NCBI GenBank assembly: GCA_040219085.1
Contig: JAVJTC010000040.1
Coordinates: 62,001 to 126,000, forward strand
Source: Acidimicrobiales bacterium
GTDB taxonomy: Bacteria > Actinomycetota > Acidimicrobiia > Acidimicrobiales > JAVJTC01
Length of the DNA stretch: 64,000 bases
Direction: 5' to 3'
In this document: in pieces, positions 8,551-17,271 of the stretch
Numbering within the stretch: the first letter of the stretch is position 1
Layout: each line of letters begins with the position of its first letter
Position numbers and translations under genes: made by a program
The notes under the pieces: model-generated
The model's input: the letters and a program-made list of their open reading frames with translations, nothing else
The model's database searches: none
What the model was told of the DNA's origin: nothing

Positions 8551-9308
8551 TCGAAGCAAGCGAACAGCCCGAGAACCGCTGGTTGTGGCCCCCTGCCGTG
8601 ATGGCGGCTGCCATCGCGGTCGTCGTCTTCGTCGTCGCCGTGCTCGTCGGTATGGCCTGGTGGCTCGCGTTGATCGTCGCCGTCGTGGTGGCGCCCGTGG
8701 TCCCCGCTGTGCTGGTCATGCGCGTCGACACCATGATCTCGAGCGCGGTGGCGGGTGGGCCGGCCGACGAGCACGCACACGCGCGGCTGCTCAATCAGCT
8801 CGAGGGGATCTGTCTGACCCACGGGATCAACCCACCCGAGGTCCTGGTGGTCACGGATCCCCACCCGAGCGCGATGGTGTTCGGTCGTTCACGCTCGCAC
8901 GCCACCATCGTGGCCACGACCGGACTGCTGGACCGCCTCTCGGTGATCGAGACCGAGGCGGTCGCAGCACACCTGCTCGGCCGCATCCGTACCGGTGATG
9001 CGCAGGTGGACACCATCGGCGCACTGTTCTGCGCACGTCTTCTCGGCCCGTTCGGCGACCTCGGGACCTCGACGCTCGCCGCACTGCGGGGCAATCAGCG
9101 AGACGTCGTCGCCGATCTCGAGGGTGTCCGTCTGACCCGATACCCGCCCGGTCTGATCCAGGCGTACTCTTCGATCGTCGTCGCCGAAGGTCGGGTCGAC
9201 ACACCCGAATGGATCCGCCACCTGTGGATCGACGAGGCCGTCCCGGGCGCCAAGGCCGACTGGCCACGGGTGCTCGACGACCGCATCACCGTCCTCAGAG
9301 AGATCTGA
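8547..9308 (+). CDS. M48/HtpX-like membrane protein with a lost zinc site
   Basis: 253 residues, GTG start overlapping the pimA stop. Two adjoining membrane segments (about 14-58), then a domain that follows the HtpX/M48 metalloprotease pattern: NPPEVLVVTDPHPSAMVFG, ATIVATTGLLDRLSVIETEAVAAHLLGR. Where the family has HExxH this protein has H142-LLG-R146, and the downstream glutamate ligand region (usually E-x-E-A-D) reads R185-DVVAD, with Val188 in place of Glu. So two of the three zinc ligands and the catalytic Glu are gone while the fold-defining residues persist. Probably a non-proteolytic relative; no frameshift or stop is seen. In mycobacteria this slot holds a Nudix gene instead. Confidence 0.8.
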   Translation: MIEASEQPENRWLWPPAVMAAAIAVVVFVVAVLVGMAWWLALIVAVVVAPVVPAVLVMRVDTMISSAVAGGPADEHAHARLLNQLEGICLTHGINPPEVLVVTDPHPSAMVFGRSRSHATIVATTGLLDRLSVIETEAVAAHLLGRIRTGDAQVDTIGALFCARLLGPFGDLGTSTLAALRGNQRDVVADLEGVRLTRYPPGLIQAYSSIVVAEGRVDTPEWIRHLWIDEAVPGAKADWPRVLDDRITVLREI

Positions 9309-9333
9309 CCCCTCCTCCCCGGAGCGTCCCCCC

Positions 9334-10482
9334 GTGAATCCACGCGCAATGAAAACCATCGTCGCGATCCTCGCGTTCATCGTCGCTCTCGGTCTGTTCG
9401 CAGGCGCGTGCGGTGGCGGTGGCGGCGAGACCGCCTCTCCCGCCACGCCGACGGCCGACCCCACGCCAACCGCCACCACCGGTGGCGGCGGGACGCCGGT
9501 GGGCGGAGACGACGCCGCCACCGACCCGGACGACCCCTCGGCAACACCCGGCCCGGACCCGGCGCCGGAGTTCGTGTCGGTTCTCACCGGACTCGGCGTC
9601 GACGAGGCGGTCCTGTCGCGCCCGGCTGTGGTCGTGAAGGTCGACAACTCCGAGGACGCCCGGCCCCAGATCGGTTTCAACCAGGCGGACGTGGTCGTGG
9701 AGATCATCGTCGAGGGCATCACCCGCCTGGCCGGGGTCTTCCAGTCCTCCGACATCGACATCGTCGGACCGGCTCGCTCCGCCAGGGCGTCGGATCCCGA
9801 CATCGTCGCCAACTTCGGGCGTCCGCTGATGGCCTTCAGCGGAGCGAACGACGGGGTGTTGGGGATCATCCGCCAGGCCGCAGCGGAAGGGAAACTCGTC
9901 GACGCCCGTTGGGATGCCGTCCCGGGGGCCTACTTCCGCCAAGGGCCCAACGTCGCCCCCCACAACCTCTACGTCAACATCGACAGTCTGCGCACGGAAC
10001 TCGGCGCCGGCGCCGGGACCCCGCCTGCGATGTTCAGCTTCCGTGCACCGGGCGAATCCGGTTCGGGCACGCCCTCGGCCGGTGTCAGCATCGTCTACAC
10101 GGGCGGGCTGGACGTCTCCTACGCGTGGGACGACGCGCTCGGAGGCTGGGCGCGTTTCCAGCGGGGCACGGCCCATACGGACGCCGACGGTGTCCAGGCG
10201 GCACCGAGCAACGTCGTCATCTTGTTCACCGAGTACCTGTTCGGCGGCGGCTCACCCCAGGCCATCTCCACCGGTGAAGGTGAGGCGTGGGTCCTCACCG
10301 ACGGCGGGATCGTGCGGGGACGGTGGAGCCGACCGGATCCGGCGGCTCCCTGGCAGATCGTCGACGACGCCGGAGCCCCCATAGGCCTCACCCCTGGTAC
10401 GACCTGGCTTGCGCTGCCACGGCCCGGTGAGGCCGTCGAGATGACGCCGGCCGAGGCCGACGCCCTGCTCGCCACCCGGTGA
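9334..10482 (+). CDS. DUF3048 (YerB-like) lipoprotein
   Basis: 382 residues from a GTG with GGAG 9 bases upstream (an ATG at 9349 is the alternative). N-terminal signal with a lipobox-like ending AGAC at Cys26, then a 50-residue Thr/Pro/Gly/Asp-rich linker, then the two DUF3048 domains: [42 protein letters not shown], and a C-terminal half with VVILFTEY and [15 protein letters not shown]. Exported and probably lipid-anchored. The family (YerB in Bacillus) has no clear biochemical role. It sits between the M48-like gene and pdxS with its own spacing. Confidence 0.85.
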   Translation: MNPRAMKTIVAILAFIVALGLFAGACGGGGGETASPATPTADPTPTATTGGGGTPVGGDDAATDPDDPSATPGPDPAPEFVSVLTGLGVDEAVLSRPAVVVKVDNSEDARPQIGFNQADVVVEIIVEGITRLAGVFQSSDIDIVGPARSARASDPDIVANFGRPLMAFSGANDGVLGIIRQAAAEGKLVDARWDAVPGAYFRQGPNVAPHNLYVNIDSLRTELGAGAGTPPAMFSFRAPGESGSGTPSAGVSIVYTGGLDVSYAWDDALGGWARFQRGTAHTDADGVQAAPSNVVILFTEYLFGGGSPQAISTGEGEAWVLTDGGIVRGRWSRPDPAAPWQIVDDAGAPIGLTPGTTWLALPRPGEAVEMTPAEADALLATR

Positions 10483-10561
10483 CAGCGCCGTCCATGTCGT
10501 CGGGGAGCCCGGGCGATCGGAACCCCCGGCAAACGACAGGGAGCCGGTCACCTGACGGCTC

Positions 10562-10567
10562 TACACT
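10562..10567 (+). promoter_or_regulatory. Candidate -10 of a leaderless pdxS transcript
   Basis: TACACT ends 7 bases before the pdxS ATG; the intervening CGACTCC has no Shine-Dalgarno character. The 92-base gap before pdxS contains no other strong signal. Confidence 0.5.
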
Positions 10568-10574
10568 CGACTCC

Positions 10575-11483
10575 ATGGCATCGACCGACCCAACCGCCAC
10601 CCCGTCCGCCGACACCGGAACGTCCCGCGTGAAGCGGGGCCTCGCCGAGATGCTCGAGGGCGGCGTGATCATGGATGTGGTCGATGCGGACCAGGCGCGC
10701 ATCGCCGAGGACGCAGGTGCATGTGCAGTCATGGCCCTCGAGCGCGTGCCGGCCGACATCCGTCGCGACGGTGGCGTCGCCCGCATGAGCGCCCCGGAGA
10801 TGATCGAGGAGATCCAGCAGACCGTCACCATTCCCGTGATGGCGAAGGTCCGCATCGGGCACTTCGTCGAGGCCCAGATCCTCGAGGCGATGGCCGTTGA
10901 CTTCATCGACGAGTCCGAGGTCCTGACGCCCGCTGATGAGGCCCACCACATCGACAAGTGGCGCTTCACCATCCCGTTCGTCTGTGGGGCGACCAACCTC
11001 GGTGAGGCGCTGCGGCGTATCTCCGAAGGTGCCGCGCTCATCCGCTCGAAGGGCGAGGCGGGTACCGGAAACATCGTCGAGGCCACCCGCCACCTGCGCT
11101 CCATCCTCGGTGACATCCGCAAGATCACCCAGGCGGACTCCGCCGAGTTGTTCGACTGGGCGAAGCATCTCCAGGCGCCGCTCCCACTGGTGCAGGAACT
11201 CGCCGAGACCGGCGAGTTGCCCGTTCCGCTCTTCTGTGCGGGTGGGATCGCAACGCCGGCCGATGCCGCATTCGTCATGCAGCTGGGTGCACAGGCGGTG
11301 TTCGTCGGTTCGGGCATCTTCAAGTCCGACAACCCGGCGGCCCGCGCGAAGGCGGTCGTGGAGGCCACCACCAACTTCGCCGATCCGCACATCCTCTTGA
11401 AGGTCAGCCGCGGTCTCGGCGACGCGATGGCCGGTCTCGAGATGTCCACACTCGAGACCAAGCTCGCCGAGCGGGGCTGGTAG
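10575..11483 (+). CDS. pdxS: Pyridoxal 5'-phosphate synthase, synthase subunit
   Basis: 302 residues. Makes PLP directly from ribose 5-phosphate, glyceraldehyde 3-phosphate and ammonia delivered by PdxT. The TIM-barrel landmarks are all present: [43 protein letters not shown] with the Schiff-base Lys91, [22 protein letters not shown], and [32 protein letters not shown]. The ATG at 10575 is chosen over upstream codons because the family begins about 20 residues before the first conserved strand and because of the -10 hexamer just ahead. pdxT follows after 49 bases. Confidence 0.97.
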   Translation: MASTDPTATPSADTGTSRVKRGLAEMLEGGVIMDVVDADQARIAEDAGACAVMALERVPADIRRDGGVARMSAPEMIEEIQQTVTIPVMAKVRIGHFVEAQILEAMAVDFIDESEVLTPADEAHHIDKWRFTIPFVCGATNLGEALRRISEGAALIRSKGEAGTGNIVEATRHLRSILGDIRKITQADSAELFDWAKHLQAPLPLVQELAETGELPVPLFCAGGIATPADAAFVMQLGAQAVFVGSGIFKSDNPAARAKAVVEATTNFADPHILLKVSRGLGDAMAGLEMSTLETKLAERGW

Positions 11484-11532
11484 CGGTCGGTGCCGTCGCC
11501 GCTGGCTGCGCCCGTGGATCCGGAGCCCCCGG

Positions 11533-12105
11533 GTGACCAAGATCGGCGTACTCGCGCTCCAGGGCGGTAGCCGGGCACACCTGCGCTCTTTCGCCGCGCT
11601 CGGCTTCGGTGCGGTCGCCGTGAAGTCTGCGGACTCACTCTCTGACGTCGACCGTCTGGTGATTCCGGGCGGGGAGTCCACGACCATCTCGATGATGCTC
11701 GAGCGCAACGACCTGTTCGACCCACTCGCCGAGCGCATCGCCGCGGGGATGCCCGTGTTCGGGACGTGTGCCGGGATGATCCTGCTCGCCTCGCAGATCA
11801 GCGACGGTCGCGACGATCAACGCTGCTTCGCCGCGATCGATCTCGTCGTGCGCCGCAACGACTACGGCACCCAGCGCGAGTCCTTCGAGACCTCCGTCGA
11901 CGTGCCGGTGCTCGGCGAAGAACCGTTCCCCGCTGTGTTCATCCGGGCCCCGGGTGTGGTGTCGGTCGGCCCCGATGTCGAGGTCCTCGCCACACACCTC
12001 GGATCCCCGGTGGTGTGCCGCCAGGGTCCGGCTCTCGTATCTTCGTTCCACCCGGAGCTCTCCACGGACCTCCGGCTCCATCGTCTCTTCTGTGAGGGGG
12101 GCTGA
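11533..12105 (+). CDS. pdxT: Pyridoxal 5'-phosphate synthase, glutaminase subunit
   Basis: 190 residues, GTG start with GGAG about 8 bases upstream. Class I glutamine amidotransferase that hydrolyses glutamine and channels ammonia to PdxS. Catalytic triad visible: Cys79 in GTCAGMI, His173 and Glu175 in SFHPEL; the oxyanion strand IPGGESTT is the PdxT-specific form. Length is normal for the family. Confidence 0.97.
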   Translation: MTKIGVLALQGGSRAHLRSFAALGFGAVAVKSADSLSDVDRLVIPGGESTTISMMLERNDLFDPLAERIAAGMPVFGTCAGMILLASQISDGRDDQRCFAAIDLVVRRNDYGTQRESFETSVDVPVLGEEPFPAVFIRAPGVVSVGPDVEVLATHLGSPVVCRQGPALVSSFHPELSTDLRLHRLFCEGG

Positions 12106-12109
12106 AGCA

Positions 12110-12862
12110 GTGTCAGGCCATTCGAAATGGGCGACGATCAAGCACAAGAAGGGCGCGGCCGACGCCAAGCGCGGCAAGCTCTTCGCGAAGATCATCAAGC
12201 AGGTCGAGGTCGCGGCCCGCGAGGGTGGTGGCGACCCCGATGCGAACCCCACCCTGCGGACGATGTTCCAGAAGGCCCGGGACAACTCCGTGCCGCTCGA
12301 CACCATCGAAAAGGCGATCAAGCGGGGGACCGGTGAACTCGAGGGCGTCTCCTACGAGGCCATCAACTACGAGGGCTACGGCCCCAACGGCGTCGCGTTG
12401 ATGATCGAGACCCTGACCGACAACCGGAACCGCTCGGGTTCGGAGATCCGGTCGCTGCTCGCGAAGAACGGCGGGTCGCTGGCAGAACCGGGTGCGGTGT
12501 CGTGGCAGTTCGAGCGCAAGGGCGTGGTGATTCTGCCCAGGGTCATCGAGGAGGACGACATCATGCTCGTCGGCCTCGACCACGGCGCCGACGACCTCGT
12601 CGACGAGGGCGACACGTGGCGCCTCACGTGCGATCCGACCGACCTGCCGGCCCTGCGTGAGGCGCTCGAGGAGGCCGCGCTCACCATCGACTCGGCCGAG
12701 GTCACGATGGTGGCGACTCAGACGGTTCCGCTCGGCGAGGCGTCACAGGCCCGGTCGATCCTCAAGATCGTCGATCTCCTCGACGACCACGACGACGTCC
12801 AGGCGGTACACGCCAACTTCGACATCCCCGACGACGTGCTCCAGGCGGCCGCGTCGGGCTGA
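12110..12862 (+). CDS. yebC: YebC/TACO1-family translation/transcription factor
   Basis: 250 residues, GTG start giving the canonical SGHSKWATIKHKKGAADAKR N-terminus. Three-domain YebC fold with GTGELEGVSYEAINYEGYGP and TLTDNRNRSGSEIRSLLAKNGGSLAEPGAVSWQF. The family has been described as DNA-binding regulators and, for some members and mitochondrial TACO1, as a factor easing translation of proline stretches. It precedes ruvC in many bacteria; here an ABC transporter on the other strand separates them. Confidence 0.95.
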   Translation: MSGHSKWATIKHKKGAADAKRGKLFAKIIKQVEVAAREGGGDPDANPTLRTMFQKARDNSVPLDTIEKAIKRGTGELEGVSYEAINYEGYGPNGVALMIETLTDNRNRSGSEIRSLLAKNGGSLAEPGAVSWQFERKGVVILPRVIEEDDIMLVGLDHGADDLVDEGDTWRLTCDPTDLPALREALEEAALTIDSAEVTMVATQTVPLGEASQARSILKIVDLLDDHDDVQAVHANFDIPDDVLQAAASG

Positions 12863-13010
12863 ACCCGCGGGAGGGGGAGGTCCACGATGGCCTCACCGCC
12901 GCCTGATACCCGATCCGGGCGGGCATGGGTGGGTCGCATGTCCACGATGTGGATCGAACGCGGTGCGCAGCGCCGCAAAGGGCAACGTCATAGCGAAAGC
13001 GCTGTTGGCA

Positions 13011-13026
13011 GGGTGAGCGCCCACCC
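13011..13026. terminator. Weak hairpin between convergent yebC and ABC permease
   Basis: GGGTG stem, AGCGCC loop, CACCC stem. Only 5 bp and no T-run on either side, so a terminator role is tentative; it rests mainly on its place between convergent genes. Confidence 0.2.
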
Positions 13027-13057
13027 GCCATGGCCGGGGGTTCGGCTTCTCGGGAGG

Positions 13058-13095
13058 GGCGTGGTCTGCCGGGCGGGGCGTGGTCTGCCGGGCGG
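13058..13095. repeat. Perfect 19-bp tandem duplication
   Basis: Two exact head-to-tail copies of GGCGTGGTCTGCCGGGCGG (13058-13076 and 13077-13095) inside the 323-base gap. Only two units, no spacer, so not a CRISPR; it looks like a local slippage duplication or part of a dispersed intergenic repeat. Confidence 0.9.
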
Positions 13096-13185
13096 GCCTG
13101 GCAGATTCGCTATTACACCGCTCCGACGCGACTCCAGCCGCATCGTGTCGGCGGAGGAACCCGCCACACGGTTCAGTCCGCAGGA

Positions 13186-14007
13186 TCAGGACTCGGCGAC
13201 GCTCAGAAGTCGGGACCTGCGCACGCTGCGCACCGCCCGCCAGATCGACACGCCACCGACGAGCCAGGCGAGAGCGCCGATGAGCACGGTCGCGCCGGTC
13301 TCTCCGAACATGGCGCCCGTCGACTGCGAATAGGCCACGAGGATGGTCGGCAGGCTGACGAGCCCCGCTGCCTGGTGGGCGGCCGCGGTCGAACGCAGCC
13401 GTGCGGAGATCCTCACGACTACCGAGAGCGCGATCACGAGGAACGGCGGCACGACCCACAACATGAGCACGAGCCAGTCGAGCGTCGGGAAGAACCAGCC
13501 GCCCACCTCCGGGCCGACGATCAGGTTGACGATCAACGAGTAGATGCCGAAACCGACCAGGGTCGTGACGTAACCAGGGATGAAGCTGGCGATCAGCTTG
13601 CCGAGGTAGATGTCGGTCGTGCCGGCGGGGGAGTGGGCCAGGAACTCGCCGGTCCCCTTCTCCCGCTCGCCGACGATGGACGCGGCGCCGACCGACGAGG
13701 AGATCATGAGCGGCACGATGATCGCCAGGGGCGCGAACAGGTAGACGGATAGCGCGTAGGCCGTCCGTCCCGAAGGCGTGTCGCCGCGCAGGTTCTCGAC
13801 GGCGCGGTCGGGGAGCGCGTCGAGTGCCTCCGACACCTGCTGGATCGGACCCACCTCGCCGATGCTCGTGATGGTGAAGAGCAGCGTGGCGGGGATCGCG
13901 ACGAAGAACAGCGTCCCGAGGATCGCCATCGGGATGATGAAGTCCTTCGCCTTCGCCAGTTGGAGCAGGTCGGTCCGGGCGATCGTCTTGACGTGGTGGA
14001 TGTTCAC
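13186..14007 (-). CDS. ABC-2 type transporter permease
   Basis: 273 residues from a GTG that overlaps the stop of the ATPase gene (GTGA). About six membrane segments: one near the N-terminus after KDFIIPMAIL, then a long extracellular loop, SVYLFAPLAIIVPLMISS, a loop with VGEREKGTGEFLAHSPAGTTDIYLGK (the coupling-helix motif common to ABC-2 permeases), and four more. Such permeases pair with one NatA-like ATPase to export lipids, drugs or ions. Substrate unknown. The gene is in the opposite direction to all neighbours. Confidence 0.87.
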   Translation of the reverse strand: MNIHHVKTIARTDLLQLAKAKDFIIPMAILGTLFFVAIPATLLFTITSIGEVGPIQQVSEALDALPDRAVENLRGDTPSGRTAYALSVYLFAPLAIIVPLMISSSVGAASIVGEREKGTGEFLAHSPAGTTDIYLGKLIASFIPGYVTTLVGFGIYSLIVNLIVGPEVGGWFFPTLDWLVLMLWVVPPFLVIALSVVVRISARLRSTAAAHQAAGLVSLPTILVAYSQSTGAMFGETGATVLIGALAWLVGGVSIWRAVRSVRRSRLLSVAES

Positions 14008-14987
14008 GACGGTGCCCCAACAGGTGTCGGATGCGAGTCGCCGGCCGGTGCCGTCGAACCGCTTCGCTCCCGACGGCGTAGCTCGAAGTAGAGGTCCTCG
14101 AGACTCGACCGCACCGGCTCCACCCGGGTGAGTCGTGCACCGAGGCCGACGAGATGATCCACCAGGTCGGGGACCCTGCCCAGGTCGTCGACCGTGACGT
14201 TCGCCGTCCCGTTGCGGCTGTAGGCGAGCACGCCGGGTCTCCCGGCCACCGTGTCGAGCAGGTCCGCCCGGTCCGCGTCGAAGACGACCCGGGGTGCCGG
14301 CCACAGGTTCCGGCTGAGTTCGTCCGGCGTCCCGGCGGCGAGGGCATGACCGCGGTCGAGGACCACGACGCGGTCCGCGAGTCCCTCCGCCTCCACCAGG
14401 TGATGGGTGGCCATGACCACCGAACGGCCGGATCCCGTGAGTTCGCGGATCAGCTTGAGGACCGCCTGGGCGGACTCGGGGTCGAGCCCCGACGTCGGTT
14501 CGTCGAGAAGGAGCAGTTCGGGATCGTGCAGGATCGCCCGGGCGAGGGCGAGGCGTGTCTTCATGCCCGTCGAGTAGCCGGCGACCTTCTTGTCGAGCGC
14601 ATGGGCGATGTCGAATCGTTCGGCGGCCGCTGCGAGGTGGGTGAGCGCGTCGGACGCGCCGAAGAGACGGGCCGCGTAGCGGAGGTTCTCCCAGCCGTCG
14701 AGGCGCTCGTAGAGGGCGGGGTGCGCCGACACGACGCCGCAGCGTCGGCGTACCTCGGAGCCGTCGGCGACCGGGTCGCGCCCGAGCGTCTCGACACGAC
14801 CGCTGTCGGCTGGCAGCGCTCCGGTGACGAGTCGCAGGATCGTCGATTTCCCGGCACCGTTGGGTCCGAGCAGAATCGTGATCGCTCCTGCGGGGGCGTG
14901 CAGATCGAGGTCGTCGACGGCGATGGTCTTCGCGAATACCTTGCGGACGCCGTCGAGTGCGACGACATCGTCGTGGAGGGGCGTCAC
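14004..14987 (-). CDS. ABC transporter ATP-binding protein
   Basis: 327 residues, GTG start. Walker A GPNGAGKST, signature loop YSTGMKTRLALARAIL (the STGM variant usual in ABC-2 exporters), Walker B LLLLDEPTSGLD and the switch His in ATHHLVEAE. The C-terminal 100 residues form the extra domain of exporter-type ATPases, ending in a low-complexity tail. Translationally coupled to the permease. It is divergent from ruvC; the 80-base intergenic segment must hold promoters for both. Confidence 0.92.
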   Translation of the reverse strand: MTPLHDDVVALDGVRKVFAKTIAVDDLDLHAPAGAITILLGPNGAGKSTILRLVTGALPADSGRVETLGRDPVADGSEVRRRCGVVSAHPALYERLDGWENLRYAARLFGASDALTHLAAAAERFDIAHALDKKVAGYSTGMKTRLALARAILHDPELLLLDEPTSGLDPESAQAVLKLIRELTGSGRSVVMATHHLVEAEGLADRVVVLDRGHALAAGTPDELSRNLWPAPRVVFDADRADLLDTVAGRPGVLAYSRNGTANVTVDDLGRVPDLVDHLVGLGARLTRVEPVRSSLEDLYFELRRRERSGSTAPAGDSHPTPVGAPS

Positions 14988-15054
14988 GGCCTACTTATCG
15001 GCCGGCGACCGACTCCGGTGAAGGAGTATCCGCCCCGGCGCGGCGCAGGCTCGA

Positions 15055-15060
15055 TAGTCT
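15055..15060 (+). promoter_or_regulatory. Candidate -10 of a leaderless ruvC transcript
   Basis: TAGTCT ends 7 bases before the ruvC ATG; CGTACGT between them holds no ribosome binding site. Confidence 0.5.
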
Positions 15061-15067
15061 CGTACGT

Positions 15068-15562
15068 ATGTTCGTCCTGGGAATCGACCCCGGGCTGTCG
15101 CGGTGTGGCTACGGGCTCGTCGAGCACCGCCGGGGCCGGTCACGGGCGGTCTCGGCCGGTGTGATCCGCACCGCGCCCACCGACCCGGTCCCCCAGCGCC
15201 TCGCCGAGCTCCAGCGCGAGATCCGTGAGCTGATCGCGGAGATGTCACCGGCGTGCGTCGCCCTCGAGCGGGTGCTCTTCCAGGTGAACGTGCAGACCGC
15301 GATGGGCGTCGGCCAGGCGAGTGGCATCGTGATGGCGGAGGCGGCTTCGGCTGGCTGTGACGTAGCGGAGTACTCGCCCAACCAGGTCAAACACGCCATC
15401 GCCGGGGACGGCGCCGCCGACAAGAAACAGATGGAGAGAGTGGTGCAGATCCTGCTCGGTATCGAGACACCCCTGCGACCGGTGGACGCGGCCGACGCGA
15501 TCGCCATCGCCCTGTGCCACATCGCGCACGGCGGCCTCGCCGCGGAGGCGGCGCGGCGATGA
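15068..15562 (+). CDS. ruvC: Holliday junction resolvase RuvC
   Basis: 164 residues. RNase H-fold endonuclease that nicks Holliday junctions symmetrically. The four acidic residues of the active site are in place: Asp7 (LGIDPG), Glu67 (ALERV), Asp140 and Asp143 (VDAADAIAIALCH). Starts 80 bases from the divergent ABC gene and overlaps ruvA by 4 bases (ATGA). Confidence 0.97.
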   Translation: MFVLGIDPGLSRCGYGLVEHRRGRSRAVSAGVIRTAPTDPVPQRLAELQREIRELIAEMSPACVALERVLFQVNVQTAMGVGQASGIVMAEAASAGCDVAEYSPNQVKHAIAGDGAADKKQMERVVQILLGIETPLRPVDAADAIAIALCHIAHGGLAAEAARR

Positions 15563-16152
15563 TCGGCTCGCTGAGGGGAACGCTGCTGGAGCGTGGTGAC
15601 GGCGAGATCCTCGTCGAGGTCGCCGGGGTCGGATACAGGGTGACGGTGGCACCGGCCACCACCATCGCGGTCGGCGAGATCGGCGACGGCGTGTTCGTCC
15701 ACGTCCACCACCACATCCGCGAGGACGCCCAGGTGCTCTACGGTTTCACCACCGCGGACGAGCGGCGGTGCTTCGAGATCCTGATCGGCACCCATGGCAT
15801 CGGCCCGGCGCTCGCCCTGGCCATCTTGTCGGTCCACGACCCGGTGGCGCTCGCCCGCCTCGTGGCTGACGAGGACGTGGCGTCGTTGTGTCTGGTACCG
15901 GGGGTCGGCAAGAAGACGGCGCAGCGGTTGCTCGTGGAGTTGGCATCCCGCCTCGACGTTCCGGTCGGCTCGGGGGCGGTGCCGACCGGGGGTCGATCGG
16001 GTGCCGACTCGGTGCGCGGTGACGTCCGGGAGGCGCTCGTCGGTCTGGGCTACGGCGACGAGGAGATCGCCGCGGTACTCGGCGACCTGCCCGACGAGGG
16101 CGACACCTCGGAGCTGTTGAAGGTCGCGCTCAAGCGGCTGGCGACGGCCTAG
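15559..16152 (+). CDS. ruvA: Holliday junction branch migration protein RuvA
   Basis: 197 residues. N-terminal OB fold ([23 protein letters not shown]), central helix-hairpin-helix pair ([11 protein letters not shown] and [16 protein letters not shown]), and the C-terminal domain that contacts RuvB ([18 protein letters not shown]). It binds four-way junctions as a tetramer and loads RuvB. The ATG is chosen for the canonical MIGS start and its overlap with ruvC. Its TAG stop is also the first half of the ruvB -10 candidate. Confidence 0.97.
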   Translation: MIGSLRGTLLERGDGEILVEVAGVGYRVTVAPATTIAVGEIGDGVFVHVHHHIREDAQVLYGFTTADERRCFEILIGTHGIGPALALAILSVHDPVALARLVADEDVASLCLVPGVGKKTAQRLLVELASRLDVPVGSGAVPTGGRSGADSVRGDVREALVGLGYGDEEIAAVLGDLPDEGDTSELLKVALKRLATA

Positions 16153-16155
16153 GGT
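16150..16155 (+). promoter_or_regulatory. Candidate -10 for ruvB, overlapping the ruvA stop codon
   Basis: TAGGGT: its first three bases are the ruvA TAG stop. It ends 8 bases before the ruvB ATG with no ribosome binding site between. ruvB may thus have its own leaderless transcript as well as read-through. Confidence 0.4.
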
Positions 16156-16163
16156 CGGCTCCG

Positions 16164-17207
16164 ATGCGTGAGGAGGTCCTGGCTCCCCAGGCGACCGACG
16201 ACGAGTTCGGCGACGAGATCTCGGACCGCCACGGCCTGCGTCCGTCATCGCTGGACGAGTTCATCGGGCAGCCCGAGCTGCGCCGTCACCTCCAGATCAT
16301 CCTCGGCGCCGCGCGCCAGCGTGGCCAGGCCGCCGATCACCTGCTCTTCGCCGGACCACCGGGTCTCGGCAAGACCACCCTCGCGAGGATCGTCGCGCAC
16401 GAGATGGGTGCGGCCATCCAGACCACGTCGGGCCCTGCCCTCGAGCGGGCCGGGGACCTGGCCGCGATCCTCACCAAGCTCGATGACGGCGACGTCCTCT
16501 TCATCGACGAGATCCACCGGCTCTCCCGAGCCGTCGAGGAGGTGCTCTATCCCGCGATGGAGGACTTCCGCGTCGACATCGTGCTCGGCAAGGGCCCGGC
16601 CGCCCGCTCCATTCCGCTGGAGCTGCCCGCCTTCACGCTCGTCGGGGCGACGACGCGTACGGGCCTGTTGACGGGACCGTTGCGGGACCGTTTCGGCCTC
16701 GTCGCCCGTCTGGACTACTACGACGCCCGGGACCTGCGTCACGTCGTGACCCGGGCCGCCGGGATCCTCGAGGTCACCATCGACGACGGTGGTGCCTACG
16801 AGATCGCACGGCGGGCGCGGGGGACACCCCGCATCGCCAACCGGCTGCTGCGCCTGGTGCGGGACTTCGCCGAGATGGAGGCCGACGGCGCTGTCGACGA
16901 GGCGGTCGCGTGTGACGCTCTCGCCACGTTCGGCGTCGACGAACTCGGTCTGGACAAGGTGGACCGGGCGATCCTCGACGCCCTGTGTCGCCGCCACGCC
17001 GGTCGGCCCGTGGGCCTGTCGACTCTCGCGATCTCGGTGAGCGAACCCACCGAGACGGTGGAGGACGTGTACGAGCCGTTCCTCATCACCCAGGGTCTTC
17101 TCGTGCGCACGCCCCGGGGGCGGATGGCGACACCGCAGGCGTTCGATCACATGGGACTGCCCGTTCCGGCCGATCTCGCCGCGGACAACCCGGGGCTGTT
17201 CGACTGA
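16164..17207 (+). CDS. ruvB: Holliday junction helicase RuvB
   Basis: 347 residues. AAA+ motor that drives branch migration with Ruv[14 protein letters not shown]-terminus, Walker [10 protein letters not shown] (Gly64 to Lys70), Walker B FIDEIHRL, sensor 1 [11 protein letters not shown], arginine finger region PLRDRFG, and the C-terminal winged helix ([14 protein letters not shown]). Length is normal. Followed by queA after 64 bases. Confidence 0.98.
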   Translation: MREEVLAPQATDDEFGDEISDRHGLRPSSLDEFIGQPELRRHLQIILGAARQRGQAADHLLFAGPPGLGKTTLARIVAHEMGAAIQTTSGPALERAGDLAAILTKLDDGDVLFIDEIHRLSRAVEEVLYPAMEDFRVDIVLGKGPAARSIPLELPAFTLVGATTRTGLLTGPLRDRFGLVARLDYYDARDLRHVVTRAAGILEVTIDDGGAYEIARRARGTPRIANRLLRLVRDFAEMEADGAVDEAVACDALATFGVDELGLDKVDRAILDALCRRHAGRPVGLSTLAISVSEPTETVEDVYEPFLITQGLLVRTPRGRMATPQAFDHMGLPVPADLAADNPGLFD

Positions 17208-17258
17208 CGCTGCGTCTGCGTCGAGCGGGCCGTGGACGACTGAACCGCGGCCCGTGGG

Positions 17259-17264
17259 TACCCT
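17259..17264 (+). promoter_or_regulatory. Candidate -10 of a leaderless queA transcript
   Basis: TACCCT ends 7 bases before GTG 17272. This spacing supports 17272 as the queA start rather than the earlier GTG at 17254. Confidence 0.45.
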
Positions 17265-17271
17265 CCGGCCG

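Larger units (their letters stand above)
12863..13185. other. 323-base non-coding gap between convergent genes
   Basis: The longest gene-free stretch in the window, between the yebC stop and the ABC permease stop. It contains two copies of TCCACGATG 60 bases apart (12881 and 12941), a weak hairpin GGGTG-AGCGCC-CACCC (13011-13026), and a perfect 19-bp tandem duplication (13058-13095). No convincing gene: open frames across it have no start signals and no recognisable homology. No tRNA-like or SRP-like secondary structure was found by eye. Confidence 0.6.

Noticed and set aside
13058-13095. Tandem repeat as a CRISPR or attachment site
   Set aside because: Two adjoining copies with no spacers, no cas genes and no integrase in the window.
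12887-13333. A 148-codon plus-strand frame after yebC
   Set aside because: It runs into the 3' end of the ABC permease on the other strand, has low-complexity Arg/Pro composition and no ribosome binding site close to its ATG.
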